Assembly (NCBI GenBank): GCA_021776595.1
Contig: JAJFFP010000090.1
Span: forward strand, 1-41,143
From: Robiginitomaculum sp.
Lineage (GTDB): Bacteria > Pseudomonadota > Alphaproteobacteria > Caulobacterales > Maricaulaceae
DNA: 41,143 nucleotides
Reading direction: 5' to 3'
The notes under the pieces were generated by a model. The model saw only the letters and a program-made list of their open reading frames with translations. It was not told the origin of the DNA and did not search any database. A program made the translations under genes and the position numbers. Positions 1 through 9,322 of the stretch are shown here, piece by piece; the stretch's first letter is position 1, and each line of letters starts with the position of its first letter.

Positions 1-1
1 C

Positions 2-220
2 TTGATCGCGGAAAAACAAACTGGACATTCAGCAAAAGTGAGCGGAAAAGGCGGCTGGAAAGCAAACCTGACCGCTGCCGGATTGGCGACATTGGCCGTC
101 TATGGGTTGCTGTTTGGCACCGGTAGTTTTCTTTATGGAAACACGGTGCAGTCAATGGCATTGCTGGGCACCAGTATATTTTTTGCCTGGGGGTCTTACC
201 GGTTGGGTCGGGGCATCTGA
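2..220 (+). CDS. C-terminal fragment of an unidentified membrane protein (5' end outside window)
   Basis: The frame is open from the window edge to a TGA at 218-220, so this is most likely the 3' end of a longer gene and the TTG at position 2 is probably not its start. The 72 visible residues have a short basic hydrophilic stretch and then two hydrophobic segments (about residues 24-46 and 49-66) joined by a short turn. This fits the last one or two membrane helices of a transporter or other integral membrane protein. No family motif is visible and I do not assign a function. An imperfect hairpin follows the stop at about 244-278. Confidence 0.45.
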   Translation: MIAEKQTGHSAKVSGKGGWKANLTAAGLATLAVYGLLFGTGSFLYGNTVQSMALLGTSIFFAWGSYRLGRGI

Positions 221-243
221 GGGAATCCTGTTTTTGGGCATCA

Positions 244-278
244 GGCGAGATTGGGGAATAAAATTCCAATAACTCGCC
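244..278 (+). other. Imperfect stem-loop downstream of the first gene
   Basis: GGCGAG (244-249) pairs with CTCGCC (273-278), and ATTGG (250-254) pairs with CCAAT (266-270), leaving a two-base bulge. There is no T tract after it, so it may be a 3'-end stabilising hairpin or a weak terminator of the upstream gene rather than a canonical intrinsic terminator. Confidence 0.35.
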
Positions 279-336
279 CCCAGTGCCTCATTTTCGTATA
301 TTTTATTGTTTTTCTGCAATTTATGAAAAATAATGC

Positions 337-364
337 TTGCCATATCGAATTTGGCCAGTATTAA
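337..364 (+). promoter_or_regulatory. Candidate sigma70-type promoter of the ilv-leu operon
   Basis: TTGCCA (337-342) and TATTAA (359-364) are separated by 16 bp. A start near 371 would give a roughly 50-nt leader before the GTG of the leader peptide at 422. The assignment rests on matches to the -35/-10 consensus and on position only. Confidence 0.4.
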
Positions 365-421
365 GCAAGAAACGTTGTGTGTGAAATTATTTCATATCAT
401 GACAAATCTGGAGAGATATTC

Positions 422-559
422 GTGAACAAGCTCACGAAAAATGTTGCGCTACAAACTGCGGTTTTGGCTCCGTCCAAAGCGCAAAGCGCATTTGTGTCTC
501 TTATTCTAGTCAGCGTGATTATTGTGGTCGTCCTATTGGGGGCGGGTAGCTCAGGGTAG
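422..559 (+). CDS. Branched-chain amino acid leader peptide (ilv operon attenuator peptide)
   Basis: A 45-residue reading frame starts at GTG, with a good Shine-Dalgarno GGAGAG at 410-415 and a 6-nt gap. Its C-terminal part contains the run SLILVSVIIVVVLL, in which 12 of 14 residues are Leu, Ile or Val, followed by GAGSSG and a TAG stop. Just 27 nt after the stop a strong intrinsic terminator forms, immediately before ilvD. This is the layout of the enterobacterial ilvL and ivbL leader peptides. Ribosome stalling at Val/Ile/Leu codons when charged tRNAs are scarce lets transcription continue into the biosynthetic genes. The peptide itself probably has no function after synthesis. An upstream in-frame codon at 377 extends the frame but lacks a ribosome-binding site. 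Confidence 0.8.
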   Translation: MNKLTKNVALQTAVLAPSKAQSAFVSLILVSVIIVVVLLGAGSSG

Positions 560-586
560 TGTAACTTAAATTGCGCACGACCGGGC

Positions 587-616
587 CCCGCTTCCAAACT
601 GGAGGCGGGTTTTTTT
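587..616 (+). terminator. Attenuator terminator hairpin upstream of ilvD
   Basis: CCCGCTTCC (587-595) pairs with GGAGGCGGG (601-609) over nine base pairs including one G-U, with a 5-nt loop, and is followed by seven T residues (610-616). A GCGGG within the last codons of the leader peptide (542-546) can pair with the left arm CCCGC (587-591), giving a competing antiterminator. An outer GCGCAC (573-578) / GTGCGC (617-622) match flanks the hairpin. This is a classic attenuator arrangement, inferred by eye without energy calculation. Confidence 0.8.
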
Positions 617-641
617 GTGCGCGAAGCAGGAAGTTGTTTCG

Positions 642-2327
642 ATGCAAGGTAAAAAAACCAAACGCAGTGATGCGATTACAAAAGGGGCGGCCCATGCGCC
701 GGCGCGGGCAATGCTGCGCGCAACCGGTTTCGAAACTGCGGATTTTGCTGCGCCAATCATTGGTGTGGTTAATACCTGGAGCACCGTAACCCCCTGTAAC
801 ATGCACCTTGATAAACTGGCAAAGCCCGTGCGAGAAGGCATTGCAGGTGCCGGGGCGCGAGCGGTGGATTTTAATACCATTGTGGTTTCCGATGGCGTGA
901 CCATGGGCGCGGAGGGAATGCGCGCCTCGCTGATTTCCCGTGAGGTCATTGCCGATTCCATAGAACTGGCCGTGCGAGGTCATTCTTTGGACGGGGCTAT
1001 CATTCTGGTTGGTTGTGACAAGACCATTCCGGCGGCGGCCATGGCGCTGGCGCGCATGGATATACCGGGCCTGATCTTCTATGGCGGCTCTATCATGCCG
1101 GGCAAACGGCACGGAAAGTTGATTTCCATTCAGGATGTGTTCGAGGCGGTTGGTGCCGAGGCCAGCGGCAAAATCAGTGAAAAAGAACTGGGTGAGATAG
1201 AACGATCTGCATGCCCCGGTGCAGGCGCCTGTGGGGGACAGTTTACCGCCAACACCATGGCCATGGCCATGAGCATGTTGGGCCTGTCTCCCATGGGCGC
1301 AAATGATATTCCGGCCATTCATCCGGACAAAGAGGGGGCAGCGCGCGCTTGTGGTCAACGCATTGTTGAACTTGCCAATAACGATATTTGCGCCCGCCAG
1401 TTTATCACTAAAAATGCCTTGCATAATGCCGCCCTTGCCGCGTCTGCCTCCGGTGGCTCCACCAATGCAATCCTGCATTTGCTGGCCATTGCCCATGAAG
1501 CCGGTGTGGACTTTGATCTGGAGGATTTTCACCAGGCCGCGCAAAGCGTGCCGGTGATCGCGGATTTGAAACCCAGCGGCCAGTATCTTGCCAATGATTT
1601 ATTTCTGGCCGGCGGCACCAGGCTGCTGGCGGCGCGATTAGGTGATGCTGGTTTTCTGCATGATACGCCAACGGTTAGCGGAAAATCCTTGTTTGAAGAA
1701 CTGGATGACGATCAGGAAACCGAAGGGCAAAACGTGGTGTTTGACATCGCCAGGCCATTAAAACCCTCTGGCGGCTATCGCATCCTTTATGGGGATTTGG
1801 CACCGGATGGGGCGGTTCTGAAAGTGTCAGGTGCGGCGGATCAGGTTTTCGAAGGCCCGGCAAAAGTTTTTGAGAGCGAAGAGGATTGCTTCAATACTTT
1901 GCAAAAGGGCGGTATTTCCGCCGGGGACGTCATCATTATTCGCAATGAAGGCCCCAAAGGCGGCCCCGGTATGCGCGAAATGCTGGCAGTGACGGCAGCG
2001 CTGGTGGGCCAGGGCATGATTGATGATGTGGCCTTGATTACCGATGGCCGCTTTTCCGGGGCCAGCAAAGGCTTTGTTATCGGTCATTGTGCCCCTGAAG
2101 CGGCCAATGGCGGTCCTATCGCGCTGGTGCGCAATGGTGATCGTATTCGTATCGATTCGGCCAATCGGTGCATTGATATTAATGCTGATCTGGTCGCGCG
2201 AAAAACCGACTGGATGGCCCCGAAACGGCGCCGCTTTGGCGGGGTGTTTGACAAATATGCACAACTGGTTTCCTCGGCCGCCAAGGGGGCCGTCACCACC
2301 ATTCAACCTATGGAGAACGTAAAATGA
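642..2327 (+). CDS. ilvD: Dihydroxy-acid dehydratase
   Basis: Converts 2,3-dihydroxy-isovalerate and 2,3-dihydroxy-3-methylvalerate to the 2-oxo acids that precede valine, leucine and isoleucine. It is 561 aa, normal for the short IlvD form. Three cysteines lie at C52 (TPCNMH), C125 (GCDKT) and C197 (GACGG). Their spacing of 73 and 72 residues is that of the iron-sulfur ligands of the [2Fe-2S] plant-type enzymes. Further signatures are [10 protein letters not shown] and [12 protein letters not shown] near the C-terminus. The ATG at 642 is chosen because CAGGAAG sits at 627-633; the frame extends upstream only into the terminator T tract. It is the first structural gene of the operon and its stop overlaps the ilvC start (ATGA). 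Confidence 0.96.
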   Translation: MQGKKTKRSDAITKGAAHAPARAMLRATGFETADFAAPIIGVVNTWSTVTPCNMHLDKLAKPVREGIAGAGARAVDFNTIVVSDGVTMGAEGMRASLISREVIADSIELAVRGHSLDGAIILVGCDKTIPAAAMALARMDIPGLIFYGGSIMPGKRHGKLISIQDVFEAVGAEASGKISEKELGEIERSACPGAGACGGQFTANTMAMAMSMLGLSPMGANDIPAIHPDKEGAARACGQRIVELANNDICARQFITKNALHNAALAASASGGSTNAILHLLAIAHEAGVDFDLEDFHQAAQSVPVIADLKPSGQYLANDLFLAGGTRLLAARLGDAGFLHDTPTVSGKSLFEELDDDQETEGQNVVFDIARPLKPSGGYRILYGDLAPDGAVLKVSGAADQVFEGPAKVFESEEDCFNTLQKGGISAGDVIIIRNEGPKGGPGMREMLAVTAALVGQGMIDDVALITDGRFSGASKGFVIGHCAPEAANGGPIALVRNGDRIRIDSANRCIDINADLVARKTDWMAPKRRRFGGVFDKYAQLVSSAAKGAVTTIQPMENVK

Positions 2328-3316
2328 ACACCACTAACGGGGGTAATACGCCCGCTTTTAAGGAAAGAAAAATTGCCATCATCGGCTATGGAAGTCAGGG
2401 GCGCGCCCATGCGCTTAACCTGCGCGACAGCGGTTTTGATGTGGTGGTTGGTGTGCGCGGGGGCGGACAGGGCCACAAGCGCGCCAAACAAGACGGTTTG
2501 CAAACCAAAAGCCCGGCTGAGGCCGCTATTGAAGCCTCCCTGATTGCCATGCTGACGCCGGACCTTAGCCACGAAGAGATTTTCAATAAAGATATTGCAC
2601 CCCATCTGTCAGCCGGGGACGCAATCCTGTTTGCCCACGGATTTACGGTGCATTATGGCCGCGTCCTGCCCCCCAAAGGTGTTGATGTCATTCTGGTGGC
2701 ACCCAAGGGGCCGGGTGATCTGGTGCGCCGCGAGTATGAACGCGGGCGCGGCGTGCCGTGCCTTTATGCCGTGCATCAGGACGCCACGGGGCAGGCGTCC
2801 ACACGCGCTCGCACGTATGCCACCGGCATTGGCGGTATTAAGGCCGGTGCCATCAAAACCAGCTTTGCCGAAGAAACGGAAACCGATCTCTTTGGTGAAC
2901 AGGCGGTGTTGTGCGGCGGCGCAACCGAGCTGGTGCTGGCGGGTTTTGAGACCCTGGTTGATGCCGGGTATCAGCCGGAAGTTGCCTATTTTGAGTGTCT
3001 GCATGAGCTGAAACTGATCGTTGACCTTCTCTATGAAGGCGGGTTGGCAAAAATGCACGAATTCATCTCTGAAACAGCGATTTATGGTGATCTGACCTCC
3101 GGTCCGCGCATCATAAACCAGGAAACCCGTGCCCGCATGCGTGAAGTGCTGGGCGATATTCAAAGCGGCGCTTTTGCCCGCGACTGGATATTGGAAAATC
3201 AGGCCGGCAAGCCACGTTATCAGGCTTTGATGGATAAAGACCTGAACCACCCGATCGAGCAGGTGGGCAGCCGTTTACGTGCCGAAATGGCCTGGTTGCA
3301 ACCCGGCACCAATTAA
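2324..3316 (+). CDS. ilvC: Ketol-acid reductoisomerase (class I) with atypical cofactor loop
   Basis: Rearranges and reduces acetolactate or acetohydroxybutyrate to the dihydroxy acid used by IlvD. At 330 aa it has class I length. The N-terminal Rossmann motif is GYGSQG (21-26). Catalytic and metal positions are recognisable: H105 (FAHG), D188 and E192 (TDLFGEQ), E224 and E228 (FECLHE) and S249. The loop after the second beta strand reads R45-G-G-G-Q-G-H51. Related class I enzymes usually have R-x-G-S-x-S here, with serines that bind the NADPH 2'-phosphate. The N-terminus is also unusual, lacking the common YYDxDADLxLLKGK stretch. The start codon overlaps the ilvD stop by 4 nt, implying coupled translation. 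Confidence 0.94.
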   Translation: MNTTNGGNTPAFKERKIAIIGYGSQGRAHALNLRDSGFDVVVGVRGGGQGHKRAKQDGLQTKSPAEAAIEASLIAMLTPDLSHEEIFNKDIAPHLSAGDAILFAHGFTVHYGRVLPPKGVDVILVAPKGPGDLVRREYERGRGVPCLYAVHQDATGQASTRARTYATGIGGIKAGAIKTSFAEETETDLFGEQAVLCGGATELVLAGFETLVDAGYQPEVAYFECLHELKLIVDLLYEGGLAKMHEFISETAIYGDLTSGPRIINQETRARMREVLGDIQSGAFARDWILENQAGKPRYQALMDKDLNHPIEQVGSRLRAEMAWLQPGTN

Positions 3317-3341
3317 ACTTTTTCACCCTGAAAGCAGACCG

Positions 3342-5045
3342 ATGAATATCTTGTTGAACACACCTCTCAATGCGCCAGCACCCACAAGCTCTCAAGCCCC
3401 CACCGGGGCAGAGCTTGTGGTATCGGCGCTGCGGGATCAAGGCGTGAATATGGTATTTGGTTATCCGGGCGGGGCGATTATGCCACTTTATGACGCCTTG
3501 CCGGGGTCTGGCCTGAAGCACATATTGGTGCGCCATGAACAGGCTGCCGCCTTTGCCGCCGATGCCTATGCGCGCGTAACCGGCAAGGCCGGGGTCTGCT
3601 TTGCCACCTCCGGGCCGGGGGCCACCAATCTGCTGACCGGTATCGCCAATGCGTTTATGGATTCGGTGCCGCTGGTTATCATCACCGGACAGGTGCCAAC
3701 CCAGGTCATGGGCACCGATGCGTTTCAGGAAATTGATATTTTTGGCATGAGCCTGCCGGTGGTTAAACACAGTTTTCTGGTTCGCAACGCCAAAGATATA
3801 CCCAAAATCATGGCGCAGGCCTTCGAGATTGCCACCTCTGGCCGTCCGGGCCCTGTTTTGATTGATCTGCCCAAGGATATTGCCCAAAATCGCACTGAAA
3901 ACACCAACCCGGTCATACAGATTGACAAGCCGCACAGCGAGCCTGATCCCATTGCCATTGCCCTGGCGGAAAGCATGCTGAAACGGGCAAAACGCCCGGT
4001 GCTTTATATCGGCGGGGGTGTGGCCAAGGCGGGTGCGGTCCAGGCCCTGCGGCGCTTTAATATGCTGGCAGGCATACCGGCGGTTGCAACCCTGACGGGG
4101 CTGGGGGTTTTGCCATCTGATAATGCCGATTTTTACGGCATGTTGGGTATGCACGGCAACAAGGCGGCCAACACGCTGGTGCAGGAGGCGGATCTGTTGT
4201 TGGTCTGCGGTGCACGATTTGATGACCGGGCAACTGGAAAACTGGACACATTTGCCCCGGATGCCAAAGTCATCCATCTGGATTGCGATGGCGCAGAAAT
4301 TGGTAAATTACGCGCCGCCAATGCCGGTGTGCAGGGTGATCTGAAAGCGGCGCTGGAAAAACTGGCCATTGGCATTTTGGATATTTCCACCTGGCGGGCG
4401 CGCGCCAGAGATTTGCGCACTCGTCATATCTTTGATTATGACGCACCCGGCACGGGTGTATTTGCGCCGGCGTTTCTGGAAGAACTCTCCCGCCGGACCG
4501 GTGATCGGTTTGTCGCCACATGTGATGTGGGTCAGCACCAGATGTGGGTGGCGCAACATTGCCATTTTTCCCGTCCCGAATCGCACCTGACATCTGGCGG
4601 ATTGGGGGCCATGGGCTATGGCATTCCGGCCGGTATCGGAGCCAAGCTGGCCTATCCAGATGATTGTGTGGTGACCATTACCGGTGATGGCTCCATCATG
4701 ATGAACATTCAGGAACTGGCCACCATACGCCGGTATGGCGTAGGCCTGAAAATTGTCCTCTTTGACAATTCCACTTTAGGGCTGGTGCGCCAGTGGCAGG
4801 AGCTGTTTTTTGAAGGCAATTACAGCGAAATTGACCTTTACGACAACCCGGACTTTGCCGATGTCGCCCGTGCCTTTGGCATAGAGGCCTTTACCGTTTC
4901 AAGGCGAGATCAGACCAGCGCGGCGATTGACCGGCTATTGCGAACACGTGGGCCAATTTTGGCGCATGTGCGCATCAGCCCGCATGAGAATGTCTGGCCG
5001 CTGGTCCCCCCTGGAAAATCCAATGCTGAGATGATGGAGAAGTAA
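3342..5045 (+). CDS. ilvB: Acetolactate synthase, large (catalytic) subunit
   Basis: A thiamine diphosphate enzyme that condenses pyruvate with pyruvate or 2-oxobutyrate, the first common step of valine/leucine and isoleucine synthesis. It is 567 aa, a normal length. The N-terminal pyrimidine-binding domain carries the activating glutamate in RHEQAAAFAADAYAR (about E66) and SGPGATNLLTG. The C-terminal domain has the ThDP/Mg motif GDGSIMMN starting near residue 448, ending in the NSTLGLVRQWQ segment typical of AHAS. I chose ATG 3342, 25 nt after ilvC; the frame extends upstream into ilvC without a better start. The small regulatory subunit follows after 1 nt. With an IlvM-type partner the enzyme could equally be named IlvG. 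Confidence 0.94.
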   Translation: MNILLNTPLNAPAPTSSQAPTGAELVVSALRDQGVNMVFGYPGGAIMPLYDALPGSGLKHILVRHEQAAAFAADAYARVTGKAGVCFATSGPGATNLLTGIANAFMDSVPLVIITGQVPTQVMGTDAFQEIDIFGMSLPVVKHSFLVRNAKDIPKIMAQAFEIATSGRPGPVLIDLPKDIAQNRTENTNPVIQIDKPHSEPDPIAIALAESMLKRAKRPVLYIGGGVAKAGAVQALRRFNMLAGIPAVATLTGLGVLPSDNADFYGMLGMHGNKAANTLVQEADLLLVCGARFDDRATGKLDTFAPDAKVIHLDCDGAEIGKLRAANAGVQGDLKAALEKLAIGILDISTWRARARDLRTRHIFDYDAPGTGVFAPAFLEELSRRTGDRFVATCDVGQHQMWVAQHCHFSRPESHLTSGGLGAMGYGIPAGIGAKLAYPDDCVVTITGDGSIMMNIQELATIRRYGVGLKIVLFDNSTLGLVRQWQELFFEGNYSEIDLYDNPDFADVARAFGIEAFTVSRRDQTSAAIDRLLRTRGPILAHVRISPHENVWPLVPPGKSNAEMMEK

Positions 5046-5046
5046 A

Positions 5047-5328
5047 ATGAACACACAGACTTTACATATCGAATTTGAACACGCCGAAGGTGCCATTCTT
5101 CGTCTGCTCGGCCTTGTGGAACGCCGTGGGTTTGAGGTGTGCACCATGAATTTGCCGCGCCAGCGTGAAGGACGGATGAATTTGGATATAAGCCTGATTG
5201 CCCGCGAGGCAGGCCGGGACATCGGGGTTCTGCGTCGCCAGATCTATCGCCTGACCGGGGTGCGCCGGGTGTTGGGCGGCGTAGTCCATGACACTGAGCA
5301 TTATGGAGGACGAAATGACCAGGGATAG
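5047..5328 (+). CDS. ilvM: Acetolactate synthase small subunit, single ACT domain (IlvM type)
   Basis: 93 aa with one ACT-like domain. The segments ILRLLGLVERRGFEVCTMN and an R/K-rich strand followed by a QIYRLTGVRRV helix-strand match the pattern of enterobacterial IlvM (R-x-R-G-F-x-V-C-x-M-N). It starts 1 nt after the ilvB stop, the expected pairing of catalytic and regulatory subunit. It lacks the long C-terminal domain of IlvH/IlvN, which alphaproteobacteria normally use. Whether it confers valine feedback inhibition cannot be read from sequence; the E. coli IlvGM enzyme is valine-insensitive. Its end overlaps the leuA start by 14 nt. Confidence 0.85.
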   Translation: MNTQTLHIEFEHAEGAILRLLGLVERRGFEVCTMNLPRQREGRMNLDISLIAREAGRDIGVLRRQIYRLTGVRRVLGGVVHDTEHYGGRNDQG

Positions 5329-6922
5329 CGCAAACCATACGCGTGATCAGCAGGTCGCGTTTTTTGACACAACCTTGCGTGATGGTGAACAGGCCCCCGG
5401 ATTTTCCATGTCGGCCGAAGAAAAACTGCTGATGGCGGGAGCCTTGGCTGAACTTGGTGTTGATGTCATCGAAGCTGGTTTTGCCGCCGCCTCACCCGGT
5501 GATGCCGATGCAGTGAAACGTATAGCAAGCGAGATTTCCGGGCCGACCATTTGCAGTCTCTCGCGGGCCACCGGGCACGATATTAAAATCGCCGCTAAGG
5601 CCCTGGCACCGGCAAGGCACTCACGGTTGCATATTTTTCTGGGCACCAGCCCGATCCACCGCAAGGCCAAGTTGAATATGCGAAAAGCGCAAGTGATCAG
5701 CGCTATTGAAACTTCGGTATCCCTGGCGGTCCAGCACTTTGATGAGGTGGAGTTTTCCGCTGAGGACGCCATACGCACCGAACGGGACTTTCTGGCCGAA
5801 GCACTGGAATGTGCGGCGCGATCCGGCGCGCGGGTGCTTAATGTTCCTGATACGGTTGGCTATACCACTCCAGACGAAATTTACGATCTGTTTGGTTATC
5901 TGAAAAGCCATGTTGGCGGTGCCGAAAACGCGATATTAAGCACCCATTGTCATGATGATCTTGGCATGGCGGTAGCCAATTCCCTGGCTGCTGTTCGTGC
6001 CGGGGCGCGCCAGATCGAAGGGGCCATCAATGGCATTGGGGAGCGCGCTGGTAATTGTGCGCTGGAAGAAGTGATGATGGTTTTTGCCACGCGCAAGGAT
6101 GTCTTTGATGTGCGCACCAATGTGGATACCACCAAAATCTATTCGGCGAGCCGTTTGCTGGCCAAAATAACCGGCAATCCGGTGCCCCGTAACAAGGCGA
6201 TTGTCGGGCGCAATGCGTTTGCACACGAAGCGGGTATTCACCAACATGGAGTGCTCAATGACCGGCGCACCTATGAGATCATGACCCCCGAAGATATTGG
6301 TCTGCCGGGTAATGCACTGATTTTGGGCAAACATAGTGGCAAACATGCGCTGCTGGCCCGCGCCAAAGAGCTTGGTTTTGAGATTGATGATACCGCCTTG
6401 GCAGAAATCTTCTCTGCTTTCAAAGCTCTTGCTGATCAGCAAGGCGAGATTGCCGATGCGCAACTGATCGAACTGTTTGGCGGGGCCAGGGGTGCGCCGG
6501 GTGGCGCATGGCATCTCGAACGGGTGGAAATGCGCGCGGCCTATGGCGGGCGCACGGAACCTTTTGCCAGAGTTGAACTGGACCATCCGGATCGCGGCCC
6601 GGTCACGGATATTGCCACGGGCGAAGGCCCCATCCATGCCGCCTTTAATGCGGTGCAAAATATCACTGGCATTAAAGCCATCGTCGAGGAATTGGAGATC
6701 AATCATATCGGTGCCAAAGGCCGCACCGATTGCATCGCCGATATTGTGCTGCGCATTGATAACGAACATTTTATTGGTCGCGCCCGCTGCCGCGATGTCA
6801 TTCCGGCAGGCGTTGAAGCCTATGTGGATGCCATCAACCGGGCCATGACGACACGCAATCTTGATGCCTATGGCCAGAATAAATCCCCAACAAGTTCAAA
6901 CACAAAGAGAAACGCCGCCTGA
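5315..6922 (+). CDS. leuA: 2-isopropylmalate synthase
   Basis: Condenses acetyl-CoA with 2-oxoisovalerate, the committed step of leucine synthesis. It is 535 aa, close to other LeuA type 1 enzymes. The catalytic TIM barrel begins with FFDTTLRDGEQAPG and has the metal-binding HCHDDLGMA near residue 210, followed by GAINGIGERAGNCALEE. A C-terminal part with YGGRTEPFARVEL and a GRTDCIAD segment fits the LeuA dimer regulatory domain that senses leucine. ATG 5315 is preferred because GGAGGA lies at 5305-5310, inside ilvM; an earlier in-frame ATG at 5288 lacks such a site. A (R)-citramalate synthase is a possible alternative, but adjacent leuCDB favour LeuA. Confidence 0.94.
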   Translation: MTRDSANHTRDQQVAFFDTTLRDGEQAPGFSMSAEEKLLMAGALAELGVDVIEAGFAAASPGDADAVKRIASEISGPTICSLSRATGHDIKIAAKALAPARHSRLHIFLGTSPIHRKAKLNMRKAQVISAIETSVSLAVQHFDEVEFSAEDAIRTERDFLAEALECAARSGARVLNVPDTVGYTTPDEIYDLFGYLKSHVGGAENAILSTHCHDDLGMAVANSLAAVRAGARQIEGAINGIGERAGNCALEEVMMVFATRKDVFDVRTNVDTTKIYSASRLLAKITGNPVPRNKAIVGRNAFAHEAGIHQHGVLNDRRTYEIMTPEDIGLPGNALILGKHSGKHALLARAKELGFEIDDTALAEIFSAFKALADQQGEIADAQLIELFGGARGAPGGAWHLERVEMRAAYGGRTEPFARVELDHPDRGPVTDIATGEGPIHAAFNAVQNITGIKAIVEELEINHIGAKGRTDCIADIVLRIDNEHFIGRARCRDVIPAGVEAYVDAINRAMTTRNLDAYGQNKSPTSSNTKRNAA

Positions 6923-6945
6923 GAGCAGGCAAAAGGAGAATGAGA

Positions 6946-7905
6946 ATGAGTATCGCAGAAGCAAAATATATCTGGCGCGATGGCAAAATGATTCCCTGGG
7001 CCGAGGCCACCACCCATGTTTTAAGCCACGCCTTGCATTATGGCACCGCAATGTTTGAGGGCATACGGGTTTATGATACGCCCAACGGTCCATGCGGGTT
7101 CAGGTTGACCGAGCATATTTCCCGCCTGTTTGCCTCGGCCAGAATTTACGCCATGGATATCCCCTTTGAGGAAGTAGAACTGGTCGAGGCCTGTCAGCAA
7201 TTGGTGCAGGCCAATGAACTGGACAGTGCGTATTTGCGACCCATTGCCTATTATGGTTATGGCGATATTGGTGTGGCACCGGGGGCGGATACGCCGGTAA
7301 ATGTTGCCATAGCCGCCTTTCCATGGGGGGCTTATCTGGGCGAGGCGGGGCGGCAAAACGGCGTGGATGTTTGCGTTTCTTCCTGGCGGCGGCCTGCCCC
7401 TGGCACCATTCCCATGAGCGCCAAGGCGGCGGGCAATTATCTCTCCGGGTTTTTGATCTCGCGTGAGGCCAAACGCAATGGCTATGCCGAAGGCATTGCC
7501 CTGGATGTTGATGGGCGTCTTTCCGAAGGGGCGGGCGAAAACCTCTTTATCGTAAAAGAAAAGACGCTTTACACGCCACCCTGTGCTGCTTCAATTTTAA
7601 GCGGAATTACGCGTGATACGGTGATGCAACTTGCCCGTAAATCTGGCTTGCAAGTGCGCGAAGAAGCCCTGCCACGGGAGATGCTTTATGTGGCCGATGA
7701 GCTGTTTTTTACCGGCACCGCCGCCGAAATTACACCCATTCGCTCTGTTGATGGCACCAAAACCCGCAGCCATGGGTGCGGGCCGGTTACGCGGGCTCTG
7801 CAGGATCAGTTTTTTGGCCTGTTCACAGGCAAGACCAAAGACACACAAAACTGGCTGGAGCCAATGAGCGCCCCGGTGGTGAGCGAGGTATGTCATGTCG
7901 CATGA
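6946..7905 (+). CDS. ilvE: Branched-chain amino acid aminotransferase (class IV)
   Basis: A pyridoxal phosphate enzyme that transfers the amino group from glutamate onto the three branched-chain 2-oxo acids, the last step of the pathway. It is 319 aa. Visible landmarks are the substrate region [14 protein letters not shown] (29-43), the PLP lysine in [11 protein letters not shown] at K160, and [16 protein letters not shown] at 6934-6938 favours ATG 6946 over the adjacent ATG at 6940. It lies 23 nt after leuA, and its end overlaps leuC by 11 nt. Confidence 0.95.
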   Translation: MSIAEAKYIWRDGKMIPWAEATTHVLSHALHYGTAMFEGIRVYDTPNGPCGFRLTEHISRLFASARIYAMDIPFEEVELVEACQQLVQANELDSAYLRPIAYYGYGDIGVAPGADTPVNVAIAAFPWGAYLGEAGRQNGVDVCVSSWRRPAPGTIPMSAKAAGNYLSGFLISREAKRNGYAEGIALDVDGRLSEGAGENLFIVKEKTLYTPPCAASILSGITRDTVMQLARKSGLQVREEALPREMLYVADELFFTGTAAEITPIRSVDGTKTRSHGCGPVTRALQDQFFGLFTGKTKDTQNWLEPMSAPVVSEVCHVA

Positions 7906-9322
7906 GGCTGCTCCCAAATCTTTATTTGACAAAGTCTGGGATCGTCATCTGGTGCGTCCGCAAACCGAAGAGCAACCGGCGGTGCTTTATATAGATCGTC
8001 ATCTGGTGCACGAAGTGACCTCGCCACAGGCCTTTACAGAACTAAGAGAACGCGGGCTTGGCTTGCGTTGCCCGGAACGCACTTTTGCCACCATGGATCA
8101 TTCCACGCCGACATTGCCACCAAATGTGGACGGCTCACCGGCCTATCCCAACGAGGAAAACCGCAAACAAGTGCAAGCCTTGCAAGATCATTGTGCGGAC
8201 TTTGGCATAAAATTGTTTGGCTGGGACAGTCCGCATCGGGGGGTCATTCATGTGATGGCACCGGAACTGGGACTGACTTTACCGGGCATGACCATAGTTT
8301 GTGGTGATAGCCATACCGCTACCCACGGTGCCTTTGGTGCGCTGGCCTTTGGTATTGGCACCACCGAGGTCAGTCATGTGCTGGCCACACAATGCCTGTT
8401 GCAAAACAAGCCAAAATCCATGCGTGTGAACCTTCATGGTCGCTTGCAAAGGGGCATTAGCGCCAAGGATATGGCGCTGGCGGTTATTGCCGCCGTGGGG
8501 GCCAGTGGTGGTGTTGGCCATGTCATTGAATATGCAGGCGAAGCCCTGCATTGGCTGGATATGGAAGAGCGTATGACGCTTTGTAATATGAGCATTGAGG
8601 CCGGTGCGCGCGCCGGCATGATTGCCCCCGATGCCATCACCTTTGCCTGGCTGAAAGACCGCCAATATGCGCCCACGGGCAAGGCTTGGGAAAAAGCGGT
8701 TGAGGAATGGCGCAGTTTGCGCAGCGATGACGGGGCGGTGTTTGACAAGGAAATCAATCTCGATGCCCGCTTGATGGCCCCGATGATTACCCACGGACCA
8801 TCGCCGGACCGGGCCATGGCGGTGGATTCCATCACGCCGCATCCCTGCGGTGAGGCCGAGGGCAAGGGCCTTGATTATATGCGTTTTACACCGGGGCGTC
8901 CGCTTATGGGCGAAAAGGTTGACGTGGTCTTTATTGGTTCTTGCACCAATGGCCGGCTTGGGGATTTGCGCATGGCGGCACGGGTGATGATGGGCCAGAA
9001 AATTCACCCACAAGTGCGTATGCTGGTAGTGCCCGGATCAGAGCAGGTGCGCCGTGAAGCTGAAAGTGAAGGTTTGCACGAAATTTTCGAGCGCGCCGGG
9101 GCCGAATGGCGATTGCCGGGCTGTTCCATGTGCATTGCCATGAATGGCGATATGGCTAAACCCGGTGAATTGGTGGTTTCCACCTCGAACCGTAATTTTG
9201 AAGGACGCCAGGGCAAGGGTGCCCGCACGGTGCTGGCCTCCCCGGCCACAGCCGCCGCCAGTGCTATCTGGGGTGAAATTGCCGATCCCCGTCCGTTTAT
9301 GGAGGCCCCACGTGTTGCTTGA
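7895..9322 (+). CDS. leuC: 3-isopropylmalate dehydratase, large subunit
   Basis: Aconitase-family enzyme that, with LeuD, isomerises 2- to 3-isopropylmalate. It is 475 aa, the usual bacterial LeuC length. The [4Fe-4S] ligands are in FIGSCTNGR and LPGCSMC, and [19 protein letters not shown] is the family signature. Translation is coupled on both sides: 11 nt overlap with ilvE and 11 nt with leuD. Confidence 0.96.
   Translation: MSHEAAPKSLFDKVWDRHLVRPQTEEQPAVLYIDRHLVHEVTSPQAFTELRERGLGLRCPERTFATMDHSTPTLPPNVDGSPAYPNEENRKQVQALQDHCADFGIKLFGWDSPHRGVIHVMAPELGLTLPGMTIVCGDSHTATHGAFGALAFGIGTTEVSHVLATQCLLQNKPKSMRVNLHGRLQRGISAKDMALAVIAAVGASGGVGHVIEYAGEALHWLDMEERMTLCNMSIEAGARAGMIAPDAITFAWLKDRQYAPTGKAWEKAVEEWRSLRSDDGAVFDKEINLDARLMAPMITHGPSPDRAMAVDSITPHPCGEAEGKGLDYMRFTPGRPLMGEKVDVVFIGSCTNGRLGDLRMAARVMMGQKIHPQVRMLVVPGSEQVRREAESEGLHEIFERAGAEWRLPGCSMCIAMNGDMAKPGELVVSTSNRNFEGRQGKGARTVLASPATAAASAIWGEIADPRPFMEAPRVA

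Noticed and set aside
399..425. 8-codon ATG frame ending inside the leader-peptide start
   Set aside because: No Shine-Dalgarno before it, and the GGAGAG within it serves the leader peptide at 422.
519..1544. Long open frame antisense to ilvD
   Set aside because: It is the frame opposite a well-supported enzyme, with no ribosome-binding site and a low-complexity His/Arg/Gly-rich translation typical of shadow frames.
3111..4277. 388-codon open frame antisense to ilvC/ilvB
   Set aside because: It spans two real genes on the other strand; its length follows from their codon bias, and no family motif is seen.
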